A DNA stretch of 64,000 nucleotides from contig NC_067115.1 of assembly GCF_021347895.1 (NCBI RefSeq), positions 13,649,876 through 13,713,875 on the forward strand, given 5' to 3'. Made by a program: the position numbers and the translations under genes. The stretch is from Acanthochromis polyacanthus (lineage: Eukaryota > Chordata > Actinopteri > Pomacentridae). The notes under the pieces are model-generated. The model saw only the letters and a program-made list of their open reading frames with translations. It had not been told where the DNA came from and ran no database searches. Positions 39,626 to 49,999 of this stretch are shown here, one piece after another. The first letter of the stretch is position 1, and the number at the start of each line of letters is the position of its first letter.

Positions 39626-40559
39626 CTACTCAGTCTTAATGTCATTAGCCAGAGGGCGGTCACTGTGCCACTTCTTCATGTGTTTCTCCAGAGTGCTATA
39701 TACACTGAAAGGCATGTGGCAGATTTCACATTTGTACACGTCCTTGCCCATCTGTCCGTGGGTCTTCATGTGGCGGGTGAGCTTTGAGCTCTGGGCGCAC
39801 GCATAGCTGCACAGCTCACATTTGTAGGGCCGCTCTCCAGTGTGACTGCGCCGGTGCACTGTCAAATTGCTGCAGTTCTTGAATACCTTGCCACAAAACT
39901 CACAGGTGTCACTGCGGCGGCCATCCTTGGAGCTCGGCCTGCCATTCCCACTGCCGCCGTGGGGAGTGCTGGCTCCACTGCCGGTGCCGCTGCGGCCCGA
40001 AGCAGCCCGCTCACCGTCCAGCTCGCCAGGCGGAGTGGAGAAACGCAAGCTGCCATTTTCTGACGAGTGCTCAGATGAGGAGGCGAAGGGCGATTGTCTG
40101 GAGTCCCCACCTGTGAAGCTGATGAAGGGGTCCTTTAGTTGCCGAGAGGCAGCATAGCCAGCTAGCCACTGAGAGTAGACGTTCTCTGTGTTCGGGATGG
40201 TTGGCGTCGGGGGGTCGATGTCCTTCTCCACCTTGATGCGCTTGGACAGGGGACTGAGGGAACCAGGACTGACCCCTCCACCCAACAGCTTCCTGGACAG
40301 GTTGTCATTGGGTAGCGATCCCAAGCCATTTATGGTAGTGGTGGATCCATCATCTGCCCGGTCCGACTCCATGGCTGAGTCCTCATCACCAGGCTCCCGG
40401 GACAAACTCCGGCGGTGTGGGTAAAGGGCCTCGCTGTTCTGGTGGTGTCGGGCCCCTTCTAGCCGCAGGCTGAAACGATAGTCATTCCTTCCCTCCTCGT
40501 CGACTCCAGGCTTACTCTCAATTTCCTCCTCCTCTCCCTCCTCCTCCTCCTCTTCCTCC

Positions 40560-40594
<35 letters not shown>

Positions 40595-41610
40595 CTCCTC
40601 ATCTTCTTCCTCTTCTTCTCCATTTTCAGGCATAAGTCCGTTGTTTTCGCTCTTGAACTTGGCCACCACTGACTTGAGAGCATCTGTAGCACTGCCCATT
40701 AGCTCACTAGTACCAGGTTCAGGGGAGCTCGCGGTTGAGAGGCCGTCGTCTGACTTGGTATTTAGCACCGTAGATTTGCTCTGACAGTGAGTTTTCATGT
40801 GGCGTTTTAGTTTGCTGGCCTGCGTGCAGGCGTGGTTACAGAGATGACATTTGAATGGCTTTTCGCCAGTGTGGCTACGCCGGTGAACGATAAGGTTGCT
40901 CTGGAACTTGAAGGTCTTCCCGCAGAATTCACAAGATTTTGCCTTGAGAGGGGTGCCCGGTTGGACTGCATTTGATACAGGATTAGGTGTGGAACGTGAG
41001 CCAGAGGGTGACTGAGACGTGGAGAGAGGAGGTGTAGCTGAAAATGGAGGCTTAGAACCTGGCTGGAATGGCTGCAGCAGCCGTTGCATAGGGTTGGGCC
41101 TGTTCGGGGAGAGAGGTGGGGAACCTCCAGTGGCATTGCCGGCCAGCTCGCGCAGACGTCTAGAGAAGTCCATGCTCTGAGGAGGATCTAATGGTACTGA
41201 GTTCAGCCTCATCACCCTGTCAAAGGCGCTGGGATGATGGGTTGCCAAGGCCAGGTCATCCGGGCTGAGGTGGTGGCGTGGCGGTGGGCTGAACAGCGGT
41301 GGTGTTCGGGGGTAACGGCCCTCACGAGGTGTAGACGCTGAATCCCGGCCAGAACCAGAGCCCGGCATCCTCAGGAGGCTATAAGGACTGCCGTCAGCCA
41401 AGTGGACAGCATGGAGGGGAGGTTGGGAGGAGGCACAGTCACCCCCCATTCCAGGAGCTGCAGCCACGCGGGGGGTGAGGGGGCTGCCAGGCTCGCTCTC
41501 CAAATAGATGCGGAAGCCATGGGTGTTCTGGGCATGCTGGAGCAGGAACCAGGCACTGGTGAAGGGCTGTTTGCACGTGGTGCAGGTGTAACTGCTGGGC
41601 TCATCCTTAT
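39626..41610 (-). CDS. bcl11a: BCL11A zinc-finger transcription factor, terminal coding exon (XL form, partial at 5' end)
   Basis: This exon encodes the C-terminal 660 complete codons of BCL11A, a nuclear C2H2 zinc-finger repressor that binds TGACCA-type sites and works with NuRD/BAF-type chromatin complexes (known for the family). It opens at an intron acceptor (TTTTTTTGTCAG) with a split codon, then reads K-D-E-P-S-S. Counting from that K: finger 1 uses C9, C12, H25 and H30; fingers 2-3 span residues 226-274; a 32-residue acidic run spans 331-362; fingers 4-6 span 569-648. It ends in D-I-K-T-E before TAG, as I remember for BCL11A; BCL11B ends differently. Sumoylation-type motifs IKVE (458-461) and IKTE (657-660) are present. 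Finger 4 and 5 recognition segments ([21 protein letters not shown]) match the human protein from memory. Compared with human, a central segment of about 57 residues after the acidic run is reduced to about 15. Teleosts have two co-orthologues; I cannot say which this is. Confidence 0.95.
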
Positions 41611-41637
41611 CTGACAAAAAAAGGGACACACAGAGAG
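41611..41637 (-). other. bcl11a: Splice acceptor of the terminal bcl11a exon
   Basis: Read on the minus strand, a pyrimidine-rich run (CTCTCTGTGTGTCCCTTTTT and onward) leads to GTCAG, and the exon starts at 41,610. An in-frame reading continues into the intron for a few codons (from a GTG at 41,629), but those residues do not resemble BCL11A, whereas the conserved protein begins right after the AG. The exon starts with the last two bases of a codon (AT), so the preceding exon must contribute one base. If that base is G the junction residue is Asp. Confidence 0.85.
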
Positions 41638-41904
41638 AAATTAATTTACATTTTAAAGGACTCCAGCTGATTAACCAACTTATACTGTAATGTCAGAATG
41701 ATGCATGACATTTCATGATAAAAGTGACGTTTGGAAACAGAATGCAGCAGCAAACCAACTGCTATTTTTTTCATTTGCAAAGCCCTAATGTGTGTTACAC
41801 TGTCTATTACCGCTGGCCAAAATGACTATGATTAGATTAGAAGGATTACAAAATGGAACTGAAAAATCTAATGAAATAATTCTCCATTTCAAAATGGAAA
41901 TAAT

Positions 41905-42090
41905 GGGCGCCCGTATAGCTCAACGGGTTAAGCGAGTGACTCATGTACAAGGGCTGGTACCCGAAGCAGCGCCCAGGTTTGATTCCCGCTCGCAGCCCTT
42001 TGCTGCATGTCTTCCCCCCACACTTCTCCCTCCTTTCCTGTCTGTCTCCACTGTACCTACTAATAAAAGGCAAAAAAAAAAAACTTTAAA
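41905..42090 (+). mobile_element. tRNA-derived SINE in the intron next to the bcl11a terminal exon
   Basis: A 186-bp element with an RNA polymerase III A box (TAGCTCAACGG, 41,916-41,926), a B box (GGTTTGATTCC, 41,976-41,986, one change from consensus), a tRNA-unrelated body rich in C and T, then AATAAAAGGC and an A-rich tail. It is flanked by a 14-bp target-site duplication with one mismatch: AAAATGGAAATAAT at 41,891-41,904 and AAAATGAAAATAAT at 42,091-42,104. The body matches, from memory, a SINE very common in percomorph fish. It sits antisense to bcl11a, 295 bp upstream of the splice acceptor. The well-preserved duplication and promoter boxes suggest a fairly young insertion. Confidence 0.9.
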
Positions 42091-43159
42091 AAAATGAAAA
42101 TAATGCTTAGACAATCTAAGAACTAGAACATATGTAAAAAAGTGCATTTTATTTTTTACACTTTGAAATTAATATATAAAACAGAATATCTCATGCAGAA
42201 AATACACAATTTACTCAGTTGAGGAGGCATAGGAATATTTCAAACAATAATTGACTTTCAATAGCACTTGCACACTGACCTGAGATTTGCCTGACAATGC
42301 ACGCCTAATCTCGTTAAACACACTCATCTCTCCTCCAATGCCTTGTTTACAGAATTAGCAAGGCTAAAGTGGGACATGTATCTGATGCTGCATATTAACA
42401 CTGAATACAAATAGGAGGTCACATGTTAATAAATTGTACCAGCGTTTATCACAAAAACACACATTCACAGCAAAAAAAAGCAAAGGGGAAAACTGTGTAT
42501 GCGTGTTTGTGTGTGGGTGGGGAGGCTCCTATGAAAATGCATTTCATGCATTACTTTTCTATTTCTGATATTTCATGCTTTATGGATTTATTTAAATCCT
42601 CTCAGGTGAATAGAAAAGGAGAAGAAGGGGAAAGCAGAAGTGAGAGATATGCAAAATAAGAAGCATCCGCCACTTGCAAATGTGCTCCCTCTTTCATCTT
42701 TTGGCTTTCTTATCCTTTCTTCTCTTTTTTCTTTTTTCACTGGAGGGCATTTTTCTGAAGTCATTTGCAGACACTGAACCCAAAACCATTGCCATACTGT
42801 GTTAGAAAGGGAGAACAAGGGACTGGGAGAGAGGAAGATAGGTCGTGTGTGCATGATTGAGACTATGAGCGATCTCTAAGATGGTGGATGGACAGTCTTG
42901 CATGTTTTAAGCCTGCTGCGGCAGAGAGACAAAGGGTGAAGAAGGGGCAGAAAAAGAAGACAGGAGCTGAGAAAAAAAGAAGGATGCTGAGGATGAGCAA
43001 TTGAGGGAACAGACTGGTGTTTTTATGGTTTGCCACGGTGTCTACGGCCACCGTGGCCCCTTTCGAACAATCTCACTTAAAGACCAGAACACGGCATAAA
43101 ATGTGCACCCAATCAAACCTCCACGCAAACCTTTTTCTCTTGACTGAAAAGAGTTGGAA

Positions 43160-43270
43160 GGGGGTATACTGGTAAATTATGGATCATTACAATCTGCAAA
43201 AATTACAGTTAATTGCTGCCACCTGCAAGGGGCTTTGACCCACTATGGAATTTTTCCATCATAAAAAAGC
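43160..43270. promoter_or_regulatory. Candidate regulatory stretch in the bcl11a intron
   Basis: GGTAAATTATGGATCATTAC, TTACAGTTAATTGCTGCC and CCACCTGCAAGGGGC combine homeodomain sites with an E-box (CACCTG). Short and unsupported by alignment. Confidence 0.25.
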
Positions 43271-45164
43271 CATTTGCCCATACACATTTTTTGCTCGCTC
43301 TCTCATAAGCACAAATAAAATGTGCCCATTACATTGGCTTTGGCTATATGTATGTTTCCTGATTATGTGTGTGTTTTTATAGCTTTAACTAGAAAGGCCC
43401 ATATCACTCGTAAAACGGTTGCAATAACCTGGCCTCTCCTGTTCTCCTTTGCTTTGATTTGCAGCCTATGCACACTTCCTCATTCCTGCCTTAATGTGTG
43501 AGCAGAGAGTGTATATGCAAAAGGAGGAAAATATATGATTTTCTTTCCCATTATTGTGAAGGACAAGAGAGAAAGATGGGTGGGGTTTGGCCTGAATGTT
43601 GTCTTCTCCGACGAGACTCAGGCACGTCTGTCAGAGGATAAGAAAACATAGGGGGGGATCGTGGAAGTGAAGGAAGGAGGCAGGGAAAAAGGAAAGGAGG
43701 GAGAGAAGTGTGGCGTGAAGAGAACACTCCTAATGACAACCCACTACATTTCTGAAGGACACAAGAGCCACAACATAGCACTTGAAAGCCGCTAGTCCAT
43801 TCATTTTCTATCTATGGACATTTGACAAACTGTGCCCATGCCACAAGCAGTGACGATAATTGTTATTCCCATCCAGGCAGTGGACACATTGATGGGCATC
43901 AACAAGCCAGACCAATGCATGCCTAGATTCACAACAATGGCAGAGAAGATATCTAAATAAGCCCACCATTGTCCTTAATAGCTGTCCTCAAAGGGATGGA
44001 GGGACAGTTATTCAAAAGGATAAAAGACATTCTGACAAGGCGTTTGAAGGCCTTGAAGGCTTTTTTTCCCTCTCTCTTGCTAGTACAGAACTGTGTGAGG
44101 GAAGAAGGATGATCTTATAAACGAGTCTGTCCTCTAATGGAATAAAGGAGAGCTCTCTCTTGCTCTCCCAATCTGTCTCTCTTTCTAGTAACTTTAAGTC
44201 TGTGGCGAGCTGGGGCTAGAGAGCAGAAGAGCTGGGGCTAATGCTGGATCTCCAGGTCCCTTTGAAATAGGATCTGCAGAGAGGAGAAACCACACTGACA
44301 AGCCCTGAGCTGCCATTTCACGGCAGGGGCTGAAAGAGGGGACTTTGGAGGAGAAAAGACAGAAAGTATATAGCAGAAGTGAGATGGGGGCAGGAGGATC
44401 AAGAGCAAAAGAAAAAGAAAAGAAAAAGTGAATAATGATAATCAAAAAAAGAAGAATATAAAGAACTAAAGAGGCAGAGCCCAGAGGAGAGACATAAAAC
44501 AGTCAAAGGAAGAGAACAGGGGGTTAACAAGTCTTTCACAGCCATTTCAGTGCATTGCAACACAAAGCAGGGGAAGGCTATTATGGTCCTGGTAACGGAC
44601 ATTGCACTGCTATCTTGCAGAGAATATGATCTAGGGCTCGTGCAAAAAGTACAAATGATGCAAGGATAGGAGCGAAATTATGACGCCTTAAACAGCAGAT
44701 AGAGTTGACTTACACCAGACTCACACCACCATCCCAGACAACAGTGTTGACCAAGCAATATATACTATAGAAAGTCTAGTGAGGCGCACACTTTGCACAT
44801 GCAGATTGCTCTATTGGTAGTGACCCAACCCCCAAACCTAAATCCACACACATCGAGGTAGTCTTAATCACCACACACACACACAGGGAGAAACAATCCC
44901 ATCGCATTTTCCTTTATCACAAATACAGGCACAATCAAACAAAGCAACAGATGCCAAGACAGTCATGATGTCGACCCAGCGTTGGCAGGTTAATGATACC
45001 TTAAGAAAAAAAACTGTCATCAGCTGTCTCCTTCTCCTTTTATCTCTCAATAAAATCCATCTACACACTCCTTCAAACTTTCCAAACACACATTAAAAAG
45101 TTAAGACTTGACTTGACCTCAACTCATGTTATTTTTTTTTTGTGTTTGTTTCGTCCTTGACCAA

Positions 45165-45275
45165 CCCTGAGAGTAGGCTCAGGCCGTTGTGGTGTGACCA
45201 CGCAGCTTTCACTGTTATTGGTCATTTAGCTAATGGAGGAACGAGCTAACAGGATTAGCTCGCAGGCCTTCCAAA
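45165..45275. promoter_or_regulatory. Candidate regulatory stretch in the bcl11a intron
   Basis: AGGCTCAGGCCGTTGTGGTG (RUNX-like TGTGGT), CACTGTTATTGGTCATTTAG, CTAATGGAGGAACGAGC and ACAGGATTAGCTCGC occur together in repeat-free sequence. Confidence 0.25.
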
Positions 45276-46129
45276 AGGAGAAGGATGAGGAGGAAGGCAC
45301 AGAGACAGAAGACACAGCGGGGACGCGACACGTCACCGCCATTTTCCCAAAGTTATCAGTCGCTGTGGCTCAAGAGAGCACTCAACACACACCTGAAAAG
45401 TGATTATGCTAATAGCAGGTCTTTGCCAATATTCATAAGTGTTTATAGGTGTTGGAGTGAGTGCCTTGGGAAGATGGAGGGTTGTCAATACAGTGCCTCT
45501 TAAGAGTGCCTCAGCCGTAACTGCCGTTAATGTGATTACTACTCTGTTTATGTCATTAGGGTATTCACAGTCAGGGATTGGACAGGGGTGAAGGGTGAAG
45601 CAGGAGGAGAGGCTGAGGAAAAATATGGGGGAGTAGCAGAGGCTCACATTAGAGAGCATCCTGTATTTTCTACATTTATTCTTTTGCATGAATTTCAGAT
45701 GAATTATAATAAAAATAAATATTGTTATCAAAAGAACACAACAGATTTAGAGTGTAAGAGAAGCATCTGTCATATCAGGATGTTGTGTGGGATGACTTCC
45801 TACATGTTATCACCTAAAGTTGCTGTATCAGTCTCCGCTTAGTTCCATGCCTCTATCAGTTTGTCTGCACACAGCCACACACACACACACCCAGGTTCAT
45901 ACACTCACTTCTTTGTCCGGGGCCAAGCTTCGCCGTGGTGCACTGAGCCACTGGCCACAGACAAAAGGCTTGTTTGACCAACACTTGTTCCTGAGACAAA
46001 GCCGGATGCAGGAAATACAGTTTGCAAAACATAAAGTCGGGCCAACTCTGGCTGGTGTTGGGAGTCGCACATTACACAATTGGAGAAACTGACCACTAGC
46101 CACCATATTAAACACAAATGGGGAAAAGC

Positions 46130-46159
46130 GGTGGGGTGGGTGGGTGGGGGGTGGGGGTG
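46130..46159 (+). other. G-quadruplex-prone G-rich run
   Basis: Five G runs of three or more bases (GGGG, GGG, GGG, GGGGGG, GGGGG) are separated by single T bases. It lies in the inferred bcl11a intron on the template strand, so the RNA would be C-rich. Confidence 0.75.
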
Positions 46160-46744
46160 AAGGAGGCATAGAAAGAGACAGTGAGGGAAAGACAGAGGTA
46201 GATGAGGAGAAGAAAAGCCTAGCTGGCATGAACAAGCAAAGGAGGGGGAGGCAGATCTCCAGATAAAGACGCATGGTGGTCTTTGAGGGCCTGTGCCCAG
46301 TATAAAGTAATCTGCTGGCTGTGGCTTTGTCTCCAATCAGACTTTCACACTTCTTACCTTTCCTCTCCCCTTCTCCTTCTACTGAAAGTTGATAAGAGCA
46401 ACAGTGGAACTGAGGAGTTTCTCTGAGCCTCTAAGAAACCATTATGGACAGATGGCACCCACACAGGGTCCAATGAATGCATGCACCATACACAATAGAC
46501 AAATGCGTGTGTGTGTGTGTGTGTGGTGGGCAAGTCAGCATGTTTTTCATATGGATGTGCTTTTGCGTGTGTGTGAGTGGTTTCTTTAATGGACATTTCC
46601 ATGTCTGCCTTCATTCATGTGTATGTGTGTGTATGTGGTCATTTATATTTAATACATTTGGCACAATCATTTTAAAATTAGCATTGCAGTCTGTTTCCCT
46701 GCGTAACCTTACTCCCTTTGATCTTTTCTCGGTTGAACTGTGTT

Positions 46745-46830
46745 TGAACTGACCATCCACCCACCCACCCATCTATCTGTCTATCCGTCTTTCTTTCCCT
46801 CCATCTATCCATCTATCCATTCATCCATCC
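46745..46830 (+). repeat. Degenerate tetranucleotide repeat (CATC/CTAT type)
   Basis: Repeated ACCCATCCACCC, CTATCTGTCTATCCGTC and CCATCTATCCATCTATCC form an imperfect four-base repeat in the inferred bcl11a intron. Confidence 0.8.
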
Positions 46831-46849
46831 CGACTAAGCCCAGCTGGAC

Positions 46850-47105
46850 GGCTTCGTGCCTGGGTGCGGCTCGGGTCCGGCAGACCTTATAATAGGTTGG
46901 GCCAGCCGTGTCTCTGATGCAGATCATTATTTGCTCTCTGCTTACCAGCGACGGTGGGAGGCCGCACACTATTGTTTCTCATCCTAGCTTTAATGGTACA
47001 GTGAAAGGACCTCTGGGCTTCTAAGCTTAACCAGTCTAATTAAATGGACCATCGCTTATGTAAGCATCCACAGAGATTATTTATTGAGTTGGGATCCGCT
47101 TCACA
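46850..47105. promoter_or_regulatory. Candidate conserved non-coding element in the bcl11a intron
   Basis: Repeat-free, with CAGATCATTATTTGCTCTCT, CTATTGTTTCTCATCCTAGC (SOX-like), TTTAATGGTACAGTG, AGTCTAATTAAATGGACC and GATTATTTATTGAG. It starts just after the decayed tetranucleotide repeat. Confidence 0.3.
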
Positions 47106-47539
47106 GGATCAAACCACCGTCAACAAAAGCCAATGCTCAGTGGAGAAGGTATTAAATAAAGGAGTGGAATCAAAGAAACTGCAAACTGCCAAGTGTCAGT
47201 TTAAGCACACATATCCAGGTACATAAGAAGACTTAATCAAGCAGGAGTATTTTTGGACTCGGGCAATATCCCAGATGGGCGAGAAGTCTCTGAGCACTTC
47301 AGAGGGGAAATGTGAAAAGTGTTCTGTCAAGAAGATATGTCTCAATAAACTGCAGCTTAGGGAGAGGAGAGTAGAGTAAAATAGGCTAACAAAGAATATA
47401 ACACAATATAAGATGTAGAAATCAACTAAACATATTAGAATAGAATAAATACATGAACATTTTCAGCTTCTTAACTCTCAAAATGCAGACATTCAGATGA
47501 GTGCATCTCTGTCTTTCCTTACAAGCATCATTCCTGTTT

Positions 47540-47900
47540 GAAGTGCAATGACAAGATAGCCTCCGTATGACACGAAGCCAGCAGCCTGCGCTTCACTATC
47601 TCTGCATAGCTCAGCTTATGACAGGCTGGCGTCCCTGCAGAAAGGATGGAGGGGGACCAGGGAGGTCGACTAGCTGCACATTTCTGCATAAATCTCCAGA
47701 TAGATAGCATCAGGAGAAGAGAAACAGGGGAGGGGGGCAGGCAAGCAGCGAAGGATGATAAGGCCCCCGGGGCAGGGCATTCGACACTGTCAAAACTGTT
47801 TCGTCTCCGGCTATTGGACGAGTGGAGCGCGTTATGAGCCTGCATACCATTTGCCAGGACGCGATTCGGCTTCACCGGAGCATACAGGGCCCTGCATCTG
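47540..47900. other. CpG-containing, repeat-free block in the bcl11a intron
   Basis: CG dinucleotides are more frequent here than in the surrounding intron (for example GGACGAGTGGAGCGCGTTATG and CAGGACGCGATTCGGCTTC). A 159-codon frame on the minus strand (47,528-48,007) crosses it but has no recognisable domain. It may be a regulatory element or an alternative promoter; no TATA box or start is evident. Confidence 0.3.
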
Positions 47901-48921
47901 ACCTCTTCCTCTTTTCCCTTCCTTGAGTTTTCACAGACATGCAAGGAGATGGACAGAGCATCACAAACACCACATGGAAAAGGACTATGAAGATTCGAAG
48001 CAGGCATGCTGCATTACAACGAAAGCTTGCAAAAGAAACAAAAGAAAAAGAAGCTAGGATAAACAGCAGCTTTACTGCTGAATATTCTGACCAATCAGCA
48101 AGTCAATAGCAGAAATTATAAGAAGACAACATGTTAGTGATTTAAAATTAGAAAACACTGCTTCACATGCCTGATAAATGTCAGGACAGTCATTTTTATA
48201 TCACCTGTAATCAGCTTCAACACACAAAGACTTGCAATAAGGAGCAAAAATGTGAACAATTCTCTTGTTTCATATTCATTGTTCTTTCATCATTTTTGTC
48301 TCACTGTAATTTTGTATTTATACCATACCAGAGACAAGTTTTTATGTACTTCATTTGTTTCATGGTTTCAACACCTTTGTACCAAGTAAAAAATGAAGTA
48401 TCTCCTTTCTCATCTTGTGTACTTGGCACACACTTATGCTTAAAAAATAAGGCTTTATTCACCACAAATACAAATAAAACAGATTTTTTTTTCTGAAAGT
48501 AAAGGTTTCATTTGTTTTAGTCCATAAAATGCTGCCGTTTCTGGTATTTCGTCCACCTTTTGTGCTTGTAATGCCATATTAAGCACAAAAAACTTCAGCA
48601 CAAAGCAAAATCTGAATTTCACACACAGTGTGCACTTCAGATGGACCTGCGCAAACAGTCAAAGCTACATAAATAATACATTAAAAAGTAGGGGTGAAAC
48701 AAAAAGCAGAAGTGAGTAGACCTTATTGAGCCCTGACTGAGGCAGTGTTAAAGGAGGTGAGGGTAGTTTGACAGGAGGGAAAAAGCGAAAGAGTGAGAAG
48801 AAAAATTTACGAGGAGGAGTGGACAGTGAGACTTCCCCTGATCTGCAGGCACAGACCTGTAGTTAAGGTATCTCCGAGCTCAAGGAGGTCCCGACATATA
48901 CTCACAAACCCACACACTGTG

Positions 48922-48946
48922 ACACACACACACACACACACACACA
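48922..48946 (+). repeat. Short (CA)n microsatellite
   Basis: About 12 CA units in the inferred bcl11a intron. Confidence 0.9.
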
Positions 48947-49899
48947 GAGTGAATCTATGTGGACTGAATAAACACTTGAGATTGTCTGGAGAATAGTCAT
49001 TGCTCCTTGTTCTCTGTCCCACAGCCTGCCTTCGTTACTCCTCCTTCCATCAGACAATTTCCTTAACACGCTCTGATGGCATCACCCAGAGAGGTTAAAG
49101 TGTGTCCATTTCTTACACACACTATGACCCACAGTTTCTCCCTCACCTTTTTCTCTTACACCCCTGTAACACTCACAAGCACTGTACCACAAATAGTTCT
49201 TCTTCTCTACAGCCCAAAGGGACACTTCACTTGGCCGTAAACACCTGTGTCACAATACACTCCTCATCTTTTCCAGCCACTCATTTAGGTCTCAAAATTC
49301 ATCCACCAGGCCAGTGCAAACAAGCCTCTTTTTTGCTTCCTACCTTTAGCTGAGATGCTCTGTCACTGTAAATAACACTTCCAGCGAAAATAAGACATGC
49401 GCAAAAGTAAGGGGCAAGGCAGAGAAATATACTCATCATTATCTAAATAGCTTTGGGACGGCACTGAGGGTGCTGCAATTTGAGGGGCTGTACGGTGGGT
49501 TCACTGGGCAAATCACTGGTTAAATACTGCGCTTTTTCTTGCCCTAGTGCTGGAGTGGGTTAGAAACACAAAGTTATGACTAACGCTGACCTGAGTTTGT
49601 TCCTGCTCGCAGTAGCCCCAGAAAGCTCTCAAGCTTGGGGCATCACTTAGATACCAGGGAACAAGGGCTGTTTTAAACATGCAGTTATTTTTCACGCTGT
49701 CCTACCACCTCGGGGTGAGAGGACCAGGGCATGTGAGCTCGGGCCAACCATAGCAGCTCGTTATGCATAGGGAGCCTCGAGGCATTGTGAAGGGACATGG
49801 CACTTTAAAACAAGAGGGCCAGTGTGTTGGAGTGTCCCGTGGCCGGGAGCTGTGAAGGCTGAGGGTTTAACACGCATCCCATCTGCTGTGTGTGACTGT

Positions 49900-49965
49900 G
49901 CACACGGTGGTCAAGTGGTTAAGGAAGCATCAATAGCCAGACTCTTTAGATCGAATGGTGTCTCA
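49900..49965 (+). repeat. tRNA-like remnant with polymerase III boxes
   Basis: TGGTCAAGTGG at 49,908-49,918 is a perfect A box, and GATCGAATG at 49,949-49,957 is a B box with one change; the spacing of about 30 bases fits a tRNA-type promoter. The surrounding bases do not fold into a full cloverleaf by eye (no matching acceptor arms seen), so a decayed tRNA-derived SINE is more likely than a tRNA gene. Confidence 0.35.
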
Positions 49966-49999
49966 GGGTCAGCTAACAAATTCATTATTCTTAGAAACA

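Noticed and set aside
41611..41629. Start of the protein at the in-frame GTG at 41,629
   Set aside because: These codons lie in the polypyrimidine tract of the splice acceptor; conserved BCL11A sequence begins after the AG.
41905..41995. Possible functional tRNA gene
   Set aside because: A and B boxes are present, but the body, A-rich tail and target duplication identify a SINE.
47528..48007. 159-codon open frame on the minus strand in the bcl11a intron
   Set aside because: Less biased than most, but no recognisable domain and no splice or start context; kept only as a CpG-containing block.
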